NCBI RefSeq assembly: GCF_000239815.1 | Contig: NZ_CAFK01000116.1 | Coordinates: 1-52,553, forward strand | DNA from: Bradyrhizobium sp. STM 3843 | GTDB lineage: Bacteria > Pseudomonadota > Alphaproteobacteria > Rhizobiales > Xanthobacteraceae | Direction: 5' to 3' | DNA length: 52,553 nt | In this document: positions 17,346 through 25,059 of the stretch, one piece after another | How positions within the stretch are numbered: position 1 is the first letter of the stretch | Layout: each line of letters begins with the position of its first letter | The notes under the pieces: model-generated | Seen by the model: the letters and a program-made list of their open reading frames with translations, nothing else | The model's database searches: none | Told to the model about the DNA's origin: nothing | Program-made: the position numbers and the translations under genes

Positions 17346-17761
17346 GCGTCGCAAAGCGATGTCGAGAAGCATCGTCGCCAACTTGATGTCAGCACCGGGA
17401 CATCAGGACCACACGACTTGACCGTGCGCATCGGGATTGTTCGTCCGCATGAAATCACGCTGCAACCCGACGCGCCCACCGCATCCCGCACCCGACGTTC
17501 GTGACGACGCGTACGTCCCTCTGGTGAGGCGGGACGCGACTAGCATAACATAATTTCTGGAAAAGCGAAATCGATTTTTCGCGTGCCTCCCGACCAGAGC
17601 GATGGGGCTGAAAGCGCTCACGAAATCAGGCTTTCCACGCATCCTGTTCCAGTGGCGTGTGCGCTTGGCCTGTTGCCGCGCCGGTTGATGAAGCGGCAAT
17701 TGATGCGGAGTAGGGCGGCACGCCGCGACCGCGTGCAGGCGACTCTTACGGGTATCCGCCG

Positions 17762-17790
17762 TTGACGAGCCCTTAATCGCTGGGCAATAC
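17762..17790 (+). promoter_or_regulatory. possible promoter of the DUF433/PIN pair
   Basis: TTGACG at 17762-17767 and CAATAC at 17785-17790 are separated by 17 bases and lie 40 bases before the antitoxin start. The -35 is good and the -10 is poor, so this is only a candidate. Confidence 0.3.
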
Positions 17791-17829
17791 CTGTTACCGT
17801 GGTTTTGAGTCGTTTTTCGGAGCCTACCG

Positions 17830-18519
17830 GTGAAAAGAGACCTCTCGATGATCGGTTTGGGCCTGTATACTCCGGTGGAGGCGGCGGCCCTCACCCATGT
17901 CGAGCCCCCGAAAATCCGTCGCTGGCTGTGTGGTCATGTCATTGGCGACAAGACCTATCCTGCACTGTGGAAAAGCCAACTCGAAAAGTTCGACATGGAG
18001 CAGCTCCATCTGAGCTTTCTCGATCTGGTGCAGTTGCGGGTCGCAAAGGCTTTCATCGAAGCGGGCCTGTCGCCGCAGAAGGTGCGGCGGGCGATTGAGT
18101 TCGGGTCCGAGATCGTGGCTTCGGATTATCCGTTCGCCAGCGCACGCTTCCGTACCGACGGCAAAACCGTTGTGCTGCATGTGCTCAAGACCGACGGCGA
18201 CGAGGAGTTGATCGATCTGTTCAGCCAGGGCCAATACCTGATGCAGAAGGTGATCGAGCCAAGTTTGAAAAATCTGGAGTTTGACGAGGCCGAGACCGCC
18301 GCGCGGTGGTGGCCGCTCGGGCGGGGCAAGGGCGTAGTGATCGATCCACAGCGCCAATTCGGCCAACCCATCGATGATGCGACCGGCGTCCCGACCAGTG
18401 TGCTGGCTGAAGCCGCCAAGGCCGAGGGCTCTCCTGCACTCGCCGCCAAGCGGTTTATGGTGCCCCTTGCGTCCGTTCATCGCGCTGTTGCTTTCGAGCA
18501 GCAGCTCGCTGCGGCGTGA
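17830..18519 (+). CDS. DUF433 domain-containing protein, putative antitoxin
   Basis: A 229-residue protein. Residues about 8-60 (GLGLYTPVEAAALTHVEPPK then IRRWLCGHV) look like a MerR/AlpA-style helix-turn-helix. FLDLVQLRVAKAFIEAGLSP follows. The remainder matches DUF433-type antitoxin proteins found beside PIN-like toxins. It overlaps the PIN-like gene by four bases, the usual antitoxin-first order. The GTG at 17830 has GGAG seven bases upstream. An ATG at 17848 is an equally reasonable start, since relatives often begin MIGLGLYTP. It is inferred to neutralise the toxin and repress its own promoter. Confidence 0.7.
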   Translation: MKRDLSMIGLGLYTPVEAAALTHVEPPKIRRWLCGHVIGDKTYPALWKSQLEKFDMEQLHLSFLDLVQLRVAKAFIEAGLSPQKVRRAIEFGSEIVASDYPFASARFRTDGKTVVLHVLKTDGDEELIDLFSQGQYLMQKVIEPSLKNLEFDEAETAARWWPLGRGKGVVIDPQRQFGQPIDDATGVPTSVLAEAAKAEGSPALAAKRFMVPLASVHRAVAFEQQLAAA

Positions 18520-18938
18520 AGGTCTTTTTCGATAACTGCACAACACCCGTGTTCGCGGGATGCCTTGACGCTCTCGTCCGACCTGACGGCGACGAAGCGC
18601 ACCACGTCCGATTCATGCACGAGTACGGTTTCACCCACGACACCAAGGACGTCGATTGGATCAAGCGACTTGGCGCGGACAATGACGTGTGGATTGTCGT
18701 CACCGGGGACCATCGGATCCGTAAGAACCTCGCCGAGCGCACGGCCTGGATCAAGGCGGGACTAAAGGGGTTTGTGCTCGCCAAGGCCTACCAGAAGACT
18801 CCGATCAACCAATGTGCCTCGATGCTGTTATGGCGTTGGCCCGAAATGCGGACCTTCATCTCGTCCGCTGCGGTCGGCTCGATGTTCGAACTGCCGATCA
18901 ACAAGCGCAGTGGCTTCGAGGCGCTGGCGGTGAGGTGA
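18516..18938 (+). CDS. PIN-like (VapC45-type) putative toxin
   Basis: A 140-residue protein. It begins MKVFFDNCTTPVFAGCLDAL, with the first acidic residue of a PIN-like nuclease at D6. DVDWIKRLGADNDVWIVVTGD and HRIRKN supply later acidic positions, matching VapC45-like PIN domains. Such toxins cut RNA. Translation is coupled by ATGA overlap to the DUF433 antitoxin. No transposase or att-like repeat flanks the pair, though the gene-free repeat region to its left is a typical place for insertion. Confidence 0.7.
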   Translation: MKVFFDNCTTPVFAGCLDALVRPDGDEAHHVRFMHEYGFTHDTKDVDWIKRLGADNDVWIVVTGDHRIRKNLAERTAWIKAGLKGFVLAKAYQKTPINQCASMLLWRWPEMRTFISSAAVGSMFELPINKRSGFEALAVR

Positions 18939-19245
18939 GGCCGATCATCGCGGGCAGCGTGTCAGCTCCGCGTGAACCCGGACCAGAGTGTTAGGACACG
19001 ATACGCAGGGCTTTTGCACACCTGCTTCCAGTTGGTGCAGGCCGGCCTCCTATTGCCGTGCCGGTCAACCAATGGGCAGCTGGTGTGGCGAGTTGCAGTT
19101 GCCACAACGCGGTAGTTCCTCATACCGCGGGACGGGCCATTTTCCCCCTCGATCAAGATCGTAAGCCCCATGAAAACGGTTGCCCGCGGCCGGACATTGC
19201 GCGACAATCTGTAGCGTTACAGAGCTTAAGCGACAGGACCGGTCC
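18939..19245. other. upstream region of the BlaI gene
   Basis: About 300 bases lie between the PIN-like gene and the BlaI-family gene. The last 70 bases contain the promoter and operator listed separately. The first 230 bases show no reading frame with matching codon use and no hairpin terminator with a T-run. Confidence 0.5.
19180..19224 (+). promoter_or_regulatory. promoter and BlaI-type operator 1
   Basis: TTGCCC (19180-19185) and GACAAT (19203-19208) are spaced 17 bases. Immediately after the -10 lies CTGTAGCGTTACAG (19209-19222), an inverted repeat with CTGTA/TACAG arms. The 24 bases 19201-19224 match 20 of 24 bases at 22320-22343 before the DUF1800 gene. The site is placed so that a bound BlaI dimer would stop RNA polymerase, implying autorepression. 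Confidence 0.8.
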
Positions 19246-19665
19246 ATGGATGGCAGCCTTCCCGAACTCGGCGACCTCGAACGCGAGGTCATGCAACTGG
19301 TCTGGGAGCATAATCCGGTCACAGCCGAAACCGTCCGCGAGAAGCTGTCGCGCCCGTTGAAGGAATCGACCGTGCGCACCGTGCTGCGGCGGTTGGAAGA
19401 GAAGGGCTACACGACCCACACCGTCGATGGCCGGACCTATGTCTACACCGCCGCCGAGCCGCGGGCACGCGTTGCCGCCAAGGCGGTGCAGCGCATCGTC
19501 GACTGGTTCTGCGACGGGTCGGTGGAGGAGGTGCTGGTCGGCATGGTCGACAATGCGATGCTCGACCAGCGCCAGCTGCAGATGCTGGCGGATCAGATCG
19601 CTGCGGCCAGGAAAGACAAATCGCCGGTGAAGCCAGTGAAGAGGTCAACAGGCGGGAGGAAATGA
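19246..19665 (+). CDS. BlaI/MecI/CopY family repressor
   Basis: A 139-residue winged-helix repressor. LGDLEREVMQLVWEHNPVTA then ETVREKLSRPLKESTVRTVL is the DNA-binding domain, and LRRLEEKGYTTHTVDGRTYVY is the wing. The C-terminal half (about 80-125) is the dimerisation helix region. BlaI proteins are inactivated when a partner M56 membrane protease signals. That partner overlaps this gene by four bases. The ATG at 19246 is chosen because the matched operator-promoter ends about 20 bases upstream. It probably controls its own operon and the DUF1800 operon through shared operators. Confidence 0.92.
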   Translation: MDGSLPELGDLEREVMQLVWEHNPVTAETVREKLSRPLKESTVRTVLRRLEEKGYTTHTVDGRTYVYTAAEPRARVAAKAVQRIVDWFCDGSVEEVLVGMVDNAMLDQRQLQMLADQIAAARKDKSPVKPVKRSTGGRK

Positions 19666-22193
19666 TGCTCACCGTTCTGGCGGAAGCGGCGCTTCGCACC
19701 GTCCTGCTGGGAAGCGTCGTTGGTTTCGGTCTTTATCTGTTTCGGGTCCGTCATCCGCAGCTGCAGATGACGGCGTGGCTGGTCGTGCTAGCGGCGTCCC
19801 TGGTGATGCCGCTGCTGATGCATTGGAGCACGGTGACGATCACCTTGCATGCGCCGCAGGCGGCCAGCATCAGCCCGGTCGGCCCCATCGAGGATCTGCT
19901 GCCGGCGTCCGCGCCGGCTCCGCTGGCGGACGAATTTGAGGCCGTTGACGTCGCGCCGGTCGCGAACGTTCATGTCGTGAGCCCATGGACGATCGCCACG
20001 ATCATCTACCTGCTCGTGGCCGGATGCCTGTTGCTGCGGCTCGCGATCGGGCTACGGCTCACCTACAGGCTCGTCCGCAAGGCGCGGCCGCTTCCCGGCG
20101 GTCAGACGGCTGATCTGCGCATCAGCGATGTCGTCGCGAGCCCGGTGACGATCGGCTCGACCATCCTCGTTCCGTCGCAATGGCTGTCATGGGACGCGGT
20201 GAAGCGCGAAGCCGTGCTCGCGCATGAGCGATCGCATATCGCCAACCGCGATTTCTATGTGCTGCTGATCGCAGCGGTCAATCGTGCGCTGTTCTGGTTC
20301 AGTCCGTTTGCCTGGTGGCAGTATCGCCGGCTCGCCGATCTCGCCGAGATGATCAGCGACGCCAGTGCGATCGAGGCGCTCAACGACCATGTCTCCTATG
20401 CCGAGATCCTGCTCGAGATCGTTCAGGCCCCGCGGGGCAGCGCCGTTGCGCTGGAGATGGCGCGCGCCTCGACGGTGCGCGCTCGGATCGAGCGTATCCT
20501 GGGCGGCGGCGCCGGTCCGGCGAAGGTCCGCCTGCGCGGGCGCATCGCCGTGGCCGCGGCCATCCTGCCAGCCATCATCGTATCGGCGCTCGCGATCGCG
20601 ACGCGGACGGAGATAGCGAAGGCGAAGGCCGTGGCCGGGCCAACCGAGTTGGGGATGTCGACGCAAAAGGCCGAGCGCATCAGCTTCTATTCGCTGGGGC
20701 CGCGCGGGGTTTTCGCGATTTCCCGCCATGGTGACGCGCTGTTCGGGCAGCTCACCGGTCAACGCCGGCTGCGGCTCGCATCGATCGGGCAGGGGGCCTA
20801 TTCCTACGCCGACACCACCGGCCTGCTCAACTTCGTCGTCGGGAATGACGCGCCGCCGGATCTGGTCGTACATCAGGAGAGCCGCGAGTGGCAGGCCGGG
20901 CGCATCGCCGAACTATCGCCCTGTGACAGCGAGGCCGAGGCCAGGCCTGCCGCCGATTATCTCGGCTTTTACGAGTTGAGCCCGAGCCGGGTGCTCGCGG
21001 TGACCGCGAGCGGCGAGCGGCTGCAATTTCGCGAGACCGGGCGCGGCTCTTTCGAGGTGAAGGCTGATTGCCCCGATGCCTATTCGAGCGCCAGCGACGA
21101 CCTCGTGTTGTTCCTGCGCGATAGCAAGGAACAGGTGACGCGGCTGCTGCTGCAGGATCCGCTGCTCGGTGCCCGGGTTGCCCACCGGGTCGACGAGCCG
21201 CGAGCGAAAGAGATCGAGGATAATTTCGCCCGGCGCATGGCCGAAGTGCCGGACCGCTTCCGCGAGCAGGTGCCGACGCCCGGCAGCCGCGAGATGGTGC
21301 TGCGGGGCATCGCAGATCTGCAACGGGGCGCGCCGAACTACGAACGCATGGGGGCGGCGCTCGCGAGCTATATCCGCCAGCACATGTCGTCGCTGCGGAG
21401 CACGCTGGTGACGCTGGGCGACGTGCAATCGATCTTCTTCCGCGGTGTCGGCGGAGGCGGCTACGACATCTACGGCGTGAAGTTCGCCAACGGCTCGGCA
21501 GAATTCCGCATTCTGGTGGGGCCAGAGGGCAGGGTCGATGACGTGCTGTTCCGGCCCGACGGCAATGATGCGCCGGGCGAGGTGCTGAACTGCGCCAGCG
21601 AAGCGAATTTGCGCGCGCAGCCGGATCAGACGCCGATCAAGCTGATGATCTACAACGCGACCGGCGCTGAGATCCGCCTGTTTCGCGTCGACGCGCAGGG
21701 CCGGCGGTCGCCGCATGGCGTGGTCGAGGACGACCTGTCGTCGTCGTTCCTGACCGAGATCGGCAGTCCCTGGATCGTCGCCGATGCGAATGGGCGTTGC
21801 CTGGAGATCATCCTGCCGGGGCGGCGGACGCGCTATAACATGGTCGAGGCGCAGCGGATCGGCAACGCAGCCGACCATTTCGGCGAACGCCGGGGCGCGC
21901 CCGCGCCCGGCAGCGAGGACAAGCTGCGGCGCTATATCGAATCGATCGCCGACGGCCACCCGGATTATGAGCACATGACCACCGAGGTCGCCGCCTATAC
22001 GCGGCAGCAATTGGCGATGAACCAGGCCATCCTGGCGCGGCTCGGCGCGTTGCGGGCGATCAGCTTCCGCGGCGTCACCGCGCTGGATAGCGACATCTAC
22101 ATGGTGCATTTCGCCAACGGCACCGCCGAATGGCGCATCGGCCTTGCGAGAGACGGCAGCATCGGACGCATCGCGCTCGGTCCGTCGTACTGA
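19662..22193 (+). CDS. M56 family (BlaR1-like) membrane metallopeptidase sensor with duplicated C-terminal domain
   Basis: An 843-residue protein. Membrane helices lie at about residues 8-27, 36-54, 107-127 and 287-306. The zinc protease motif HERSH is at 188-192. The long periplasmic part (310-843) has no penicillin-binding SxxK/SxN/KTG set, unlike classical BlaR1. Instead it carries two related copies of a domain, at about 538-637 and 746-843. Each copy has PGS, a Y-x-RQ helix, an FRGV motif and a DIY-x-V-x-FANG-x-AE-x-RI strand. Two GxY-type beta segments precede them. It should sense an envelope signal and inactivate the upstream BlaI. The signal is unknown. Confidence 0.85.
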   Translation: MMLTVLAEAALRTVLLGSVVGFGLYLFRVRHPQLQMTAWLVVLAASLVMPLLMHWSTVTITLHAPQAASISPVGPIEDLLPASAPAPLADEFEAVDVAPVANVHVVSPWTIATIIYLLVAGCLLLRLAIGLRLTYRLVRKARPLPGGQTADLRISDVVASPVTIGSTILVPSQWLSWDAVKREAVLAHERSHIANRDFYVLLIAAVNRALFWFSPFAWWQYRRLADLAEMISDASAIEALNDHVSYAEILLEIVQAPRGSAVALEMARASTVRARIERILGGGAGPAKVRLRGRIAVAAAILPAIIVSALAIATRTEIAKAKAVAGPTELGMSTQKAERISFYSLGPRGVFAISRHGDALFGQLTGQRRLRLASIGQGAYSYADTTGLLNFVVGNDAPPDLVVHQESREWQAGRIAELSPCDSEAEARPAADYLGFYELSPSRVLAVTASGERLQFRETGRGSFEVKADCPDAYSSASDDLVLFLRDSKEQVTRLLLQDPLLGARVAHRVDEPRAKEIEDNFARRMAEVPDRFREQVPTPGSREMVLRGIADLQRGAPNYERMGAALASYIRQHMSSLRSTLVTLGDVQSIFFRGVGGGGYDIYGVKFANGSAEFRILVGPEGRVDDVLFRPDGNDAPGEVLNCASEANLRAQPDQTPIKLMIYNATGAEIRLFRVDAQGRRSPHGVVEDDLSSSFLTEIGSPWIVADANGRCLEIILPGRRTRYNMVEAQRIGNAADHFGERRGAPAPGSEDKLRRYIESIADGHPDYEHMTTEVAAYTRQQLAMNQAILARLGALRAISFRGVTALDSDIYMVHFANGTAEWRIGLARDGSIGRIALGPSY

Positions 22194-22224
22194 TCTTTCG
22201 GGCGGGCCGATCTGAACCTGTGCT

Positions 22225-22258
22225 GAGCTGACGGCACGCTGATCCGCACCGTCAGCTC
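22225..22258 (+). terminator. stem-loop after the M56 gene
   Basis: GAGCTGACGG (22225-22234) pairs perfectly with CCGTCAGCTC (22249-22258) across a 14-base loop, 31 bases past the stop. No T-run follows, so it may stabilise the 3' end or act with Rho rather than terminate alone. It separates the sensor operon from the next promoter. Confidence 0.6.
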
Positions 22259-22298
22259 GCTGCCCGCGCGGTACCATCCCCGTTGGCGCAATCTCGGC

Positions 22299-22343
22299 TT
22301 GCGGGGCTGCGTCTCAAATGCTACAATTTGTAGCGCTACAGAT
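22299..22343 (+). promoter_or_regulatory. promoter and BlaI-type operator 2
   Basis: TTGCGG (22299-22304) and TACAAT (22322-22327) are spaced 17 bases. TGTAGCGCTACA (22329-22340) is a perfect 12-base palindrome just after the -10. CTACAATTTGTAG (22321-22333) is a second, overlapping inverted repeat, giving three half-sites in a row. The 24-base block from 22320 matches the one before the BlaI gene at 20 positions, with the same -35, spacer and -10 geometry. Confidence 0.82.
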
Positions 22344-22363
22344 CGTCATGAGAGGACGGCGCG

Positions 22364-23809
22364 ATGCAGAGCTCGCCCAAGGCGGACGCGGTGCTGGTCT
22401 TGAACCGGTTCGGACTGGGGCCTCGTCCCGGCTCGATCGTTGGCATCGCATCGGATCCGCGCGGGGCGCTGCTGGCCGAGCTCGAACGGGCGCCGGCGAT
22501 GCTTGCAGCGGCCGCCGCCTTGCCGTCCACGGCCACGGCCTTTCGCGCCGTCAATGAGGCTAATGCGCGCCGCCAAGCCAAGACCATCGCGGCGAAGAAG
22601 GCGCGCGAGGAGGCGAAGCGGCAGCAGGTTGCGGCCGGCGCGACCATGGTCGCGGATAGCGGGCAGGCCGACACCGAAGCGGACGCCAAGGCGGCAGCGG
22701 AAGCGGTGCCCGATCCCGGCCGTCAGTTCTATCTCCAGGAGGCGAAGGTGCGGACCGAGGCGGCGCTGACCGCCGAGATCGGCTTTGCCGAGCGCCTGGT
22801 GTGGTTCTGGTCCAATCATTTCTGCATCTCCGCCGACAAGATCCAGAGCATGTCGGGCGGCTATGAGCGCGAGGCGATCCGCCCCTACGCGCTCGGCCGC
22901 TTCGTCGACCTCCTGCTCGCGGCGGAGGGGCATCCGGCGATGCTGTTCTATCTCGACAACAACGTCTCGATGGGCGCGAACTCGATCGCCGGCATCAACC
23001 GCACGCGCGGCCTCAATGAGAACTTCGCGCGCGAGATCATGGAGCTGCATACGCTGGGCGTGCGCAGCGGTTACGGCCAGGATGACGTCATCGCCTTCGC
23101 CAACGTGCTGACCGGCTGGACGCTGCTGCCGCCGGCCGACAATCCCGAGCATGGCGGCGAGTTCAGCTTCAATCCGCGCCTGCACGAGCCGGGCGCCCAG
23201 ACCGTGCTGGGGAAGAGCTATGCCGAGGAAGGTGTCGAGCAGGGGCGCGCCGTCCTGCGGGATCTCGCCGCCCATCCCGCGACGGCAACGCATGTGGCGG
23301 GCAAGCTGGCTCGCGATTTCATCGCCGATCAGCCGCCTCAGGAGCTGGTGGACGACATGGCGCGGGTGTTTCGAGACACCGCTGGCGATCTCAAGGAGGT
23401 TGCCAAGGCGATGGTCGCATCGCCCGCGGCCTGGACTCTGCCGCCGACCAAACTGAAGCGCCCGTCCGAATGGGTGGTCGGGATGGTGCGCGCGGCCGGG
23501 ATCACGGAAGTCGATGCGCTGCGTTTCACGCAGGGGCAGAGGATCCTGGGCGAGGCGCTGTGGCGGCCGCCGTCGCCGAGGGGCTACGCCGATGACGAGG
23601 CGAGCTGGATCGACGGCCTCGGCCGGCGGCTCGACGTCGCCAATGTCTTTGCCGAGCGCATCGCCGGCCAGGTCGATCCGCAATTCGTGACCGAGACCGT
23701 GCTGCAGTCCTGCGTGTCATCGGACGTGATGGAGGCGATCGCGCACGCCGAAAGCCGCCAGCAGGCGCTGGTGCTGCTGTTCATGTCGGCGGATCTTCAG
23801 AGGAGGTGA
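22364..23809 (+). CDS. DUF1800 domain-containing protein
   Basis: A 481-residue protein with the DUF1800 landmarks: VLNRFGLGPRPG at the start, ERLVWFWSNHFCIS, GLNENFAREIMELHTLGVRS followed by GYGQDDV, and a C-terminal RFTQGQRILGEALWRPPSP. No signal peptide is clear. A charged Ala/Lys-rich segment occupies residues about 60-120. DUF1800 proteins are nearly always encoded with a DUF1501 protein, as here two bases downstream. Their role is unknown; secretion or envelope functions have been suggested. It is first in an operon headed by a BlaI-type operator. Confidence 0.9.
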   Translation: MQSSPKADAVLVLNRFGLGPRPGSIVGIASDPRGALLAELERAPAMLAAAAALPSTATAFRAVNEANARRQAKTIAAKKAREEAKRQQVAAGATMVADSGQADTEADAKAAAEAVPDPGRQFYLQEAKVRTEAALTAEIGFAERLVWFWSNHFCISADKIQSMSGGYEREAIRPYALGRFVDLLLAAEGHPAMLFYLDNNVSMGANSIAGINRTRGLNENFAREIMELHTLGVRSGYGQDDVIAFANVLTGWTLLPPADNPEHGGEFSFNPRLHEPGAQTVLGKSYAEEGVEQGRAVLRDLAAHPATATHVAGKLARDFIADQPPQELVDDMARVFRDTAGDLKEVAKAMVASPAAWTLPPTKLKRPSEWVVGMVRAAGITEVDALRFTQGQRILGEALWRPPSPRGYADDEASWIDGLGRRLDVANVFAERIAGQVDPQFVTETVLQSCVSSDVMEAIAHAESRQQALVLLFMSADLQRR

Positions 23810-23811
23810 CG

Positions 23812-25059
23812 ATGGCCGGATTTCATCTGCCGACGCGACGCGATGTGCTGCGCGGCTCGGGCGCGCTGTTCGCCTGGACCCAGATGCCGCGCCTTGCACG
23901 CGCGGAAGGGCGCGATCCGCGCCTGCTGGTGATCGTGCTGCGCGGCGCGCTCGACGGGCTCGGTGCGGTGGCTCCGGTCGGCGATCCCGACTGGGTCGGC
24001 TTGCGTGGCGATCGCGCGCTGCTCCTCGACGGCAAGCCGCCGGCGCTGTCGCTTGACGGCTTCTTTGCGCTCAATCCGGCGATGCCGAACCTGCACCGGC
24101 TGTATCAGGCGAAACAGGCCGCCGTGGTGCATGCGACCTGCACGCCCTATCGCGAGCGCTCGCATTTCGACGGTCAGGACGTGCTCGAAAGCGGCATGGT
24201 CAAGCCCGGCGCGACCGACACCGGCTGGCTCAACCGCGCGCTCGGCGAGATGCAGTCCGACGGCCGCGTCAATCTCAACGGCAGCCGCGTGCTCGGCGTC
24301 GGCGCGGTGACGCCGCTGGTCGTGCGCGGCAAGGCGCCGGTGATGTCCTGGGCGCCGCAACTTCTGTTGCCTGCGAGCGCGGACACCCAGATGCGGCTGC
24401 TCGATCTCTATCGCCACACTGATCCGAAGCTGGCGGCGGCGATGGAGGGGCGGATCAATCTTGCCGCGATCGGCGGCACCGCCGCACCGAGCGCGCCGAT
24501 GACCGATGATCCCGCGGCCGCGCTGCTCGGCTTCGCCCGCGTGCGCACCTTCTTCGCGGACACCGCAGGCGCTGCTGCGCGCTTCCTGGCGCGGGCCGAT
24601 GGTCCGCGCGTCGGCGCCCTCGGCTTCGTCGGCTGGGACACTCATGTCAATGAGGGTGCGGGCTCAGGCCAGCTCGCCAATCTGCTGGGCGCGCTCGACG
24701 GCGCGATTGCTGCGATCGAGACCGGCATGGGGCCGGCGTGGGGAGAGACCGTCGTGGCCGTCGTCACCGAGTTCGGCCGCACCGCGCATATCAACGGCAC
24801 CAACGGCACCGATCACGGCACCGGCACGGTTGCCTTTCTCGCGGGCGGCGCGTTGAATGGCGGCCGCGTGATTGCGGACTGGCCGGGCCTAAAACTCGCC
24901 CAGCTCTACGAGCAGCGCGATCTCAGGGCGACGACCGATCTGCGGGCTGTACTCAAGGGATTGCTCAGGGATCATCTGCGCGTCGACGACCAGGCGCTGG
25001 CGGCGCGCGTCTTCCCTGATAGCGGCGACCTCGCGCCTATGGCGGGTCTGTTGGCATGA
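23812..25059 (+). CDS. DUF1501 domain-containing Tat-exported protein
   Basis: A 415-residue protein starting MAGFHLPTRRDVLRGSGALF, a twin-arginine signal, so it is exported folded. The body resembles the alkaline-phosphatase/sulfatase-like DUF1501 fold: LLVIVLRGALDGL near residue 40, RSHFDGQDVLESG, VGWDTHVNEG, VVTEFGRTAHINGTNGTDHG. These Asp/His sites could hold metal. AGGAGG sits just before the ATG. It pairs with DUF1800 upstream and overlaps the S9 peptidase gene by four bases, giving a tight three-gene unit. Confidence 0.9.
   Translation: MAGFHLPTRRDVLRGSGALFAWTQMPRLARAEGRDPRLLVIVLRGALDGLGAVAPVGDPDWVGLRGDRALLLDGKPPALSLDGFFALNPAMPNLHRLYQAKQAAVVHATCTPYRERSHFDGQDVLESGMVKPGATDTGWLNRALGEMQSDGRVNLNGSRVLGVGAVTPLVVRGKAPVMSWAPQLLLPASADTQMRLLDLYRHTDPKLAAAMEGRINLAAIGGTAAPSAPMTDDPAAALLGFARVRTFFADTAGAAARFLARADGPRVGALGFVGWDTHVNEGAGSGQLANLLGALDGAIAAIETGMGPAWGETVVAVVTEFGRTAHINGTNGTDHGTGTVAFLAGGALNGGRVIADWPGLKLAQLYEQRDLRATTDLRAVLKGLLRDHLRVDDQALAARVFPDSGDLAPMAGLLA

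Larger units (their letters stand above)
16799..17829. other. 1-kb gene-free region with repeats and a structured element
   Basis: No protein gene is credible here. The stretch holds an inverted pair of palindromic repeats (16866-16910 and 16973-17046), a strongly folded RNA-like element (about 17155-17345), and a short AT-rich patch at 17540-17580. A weak promoter-like pair lies before the toxin-antitoxin genes: TTGACG at 17762 and CAATAC at 17785, spaced 17 bases. Open frames in the region are short and their codon use does not match the neighbours. Confidence 0.6.

Noticed and set aside
17540..17585. AT-rich patch as a possible replication or attachment site
   Set aside because: There are no direct repeats, DnaA boxes, tRNA or integrase nearby. 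It is just a short low-GC patch.
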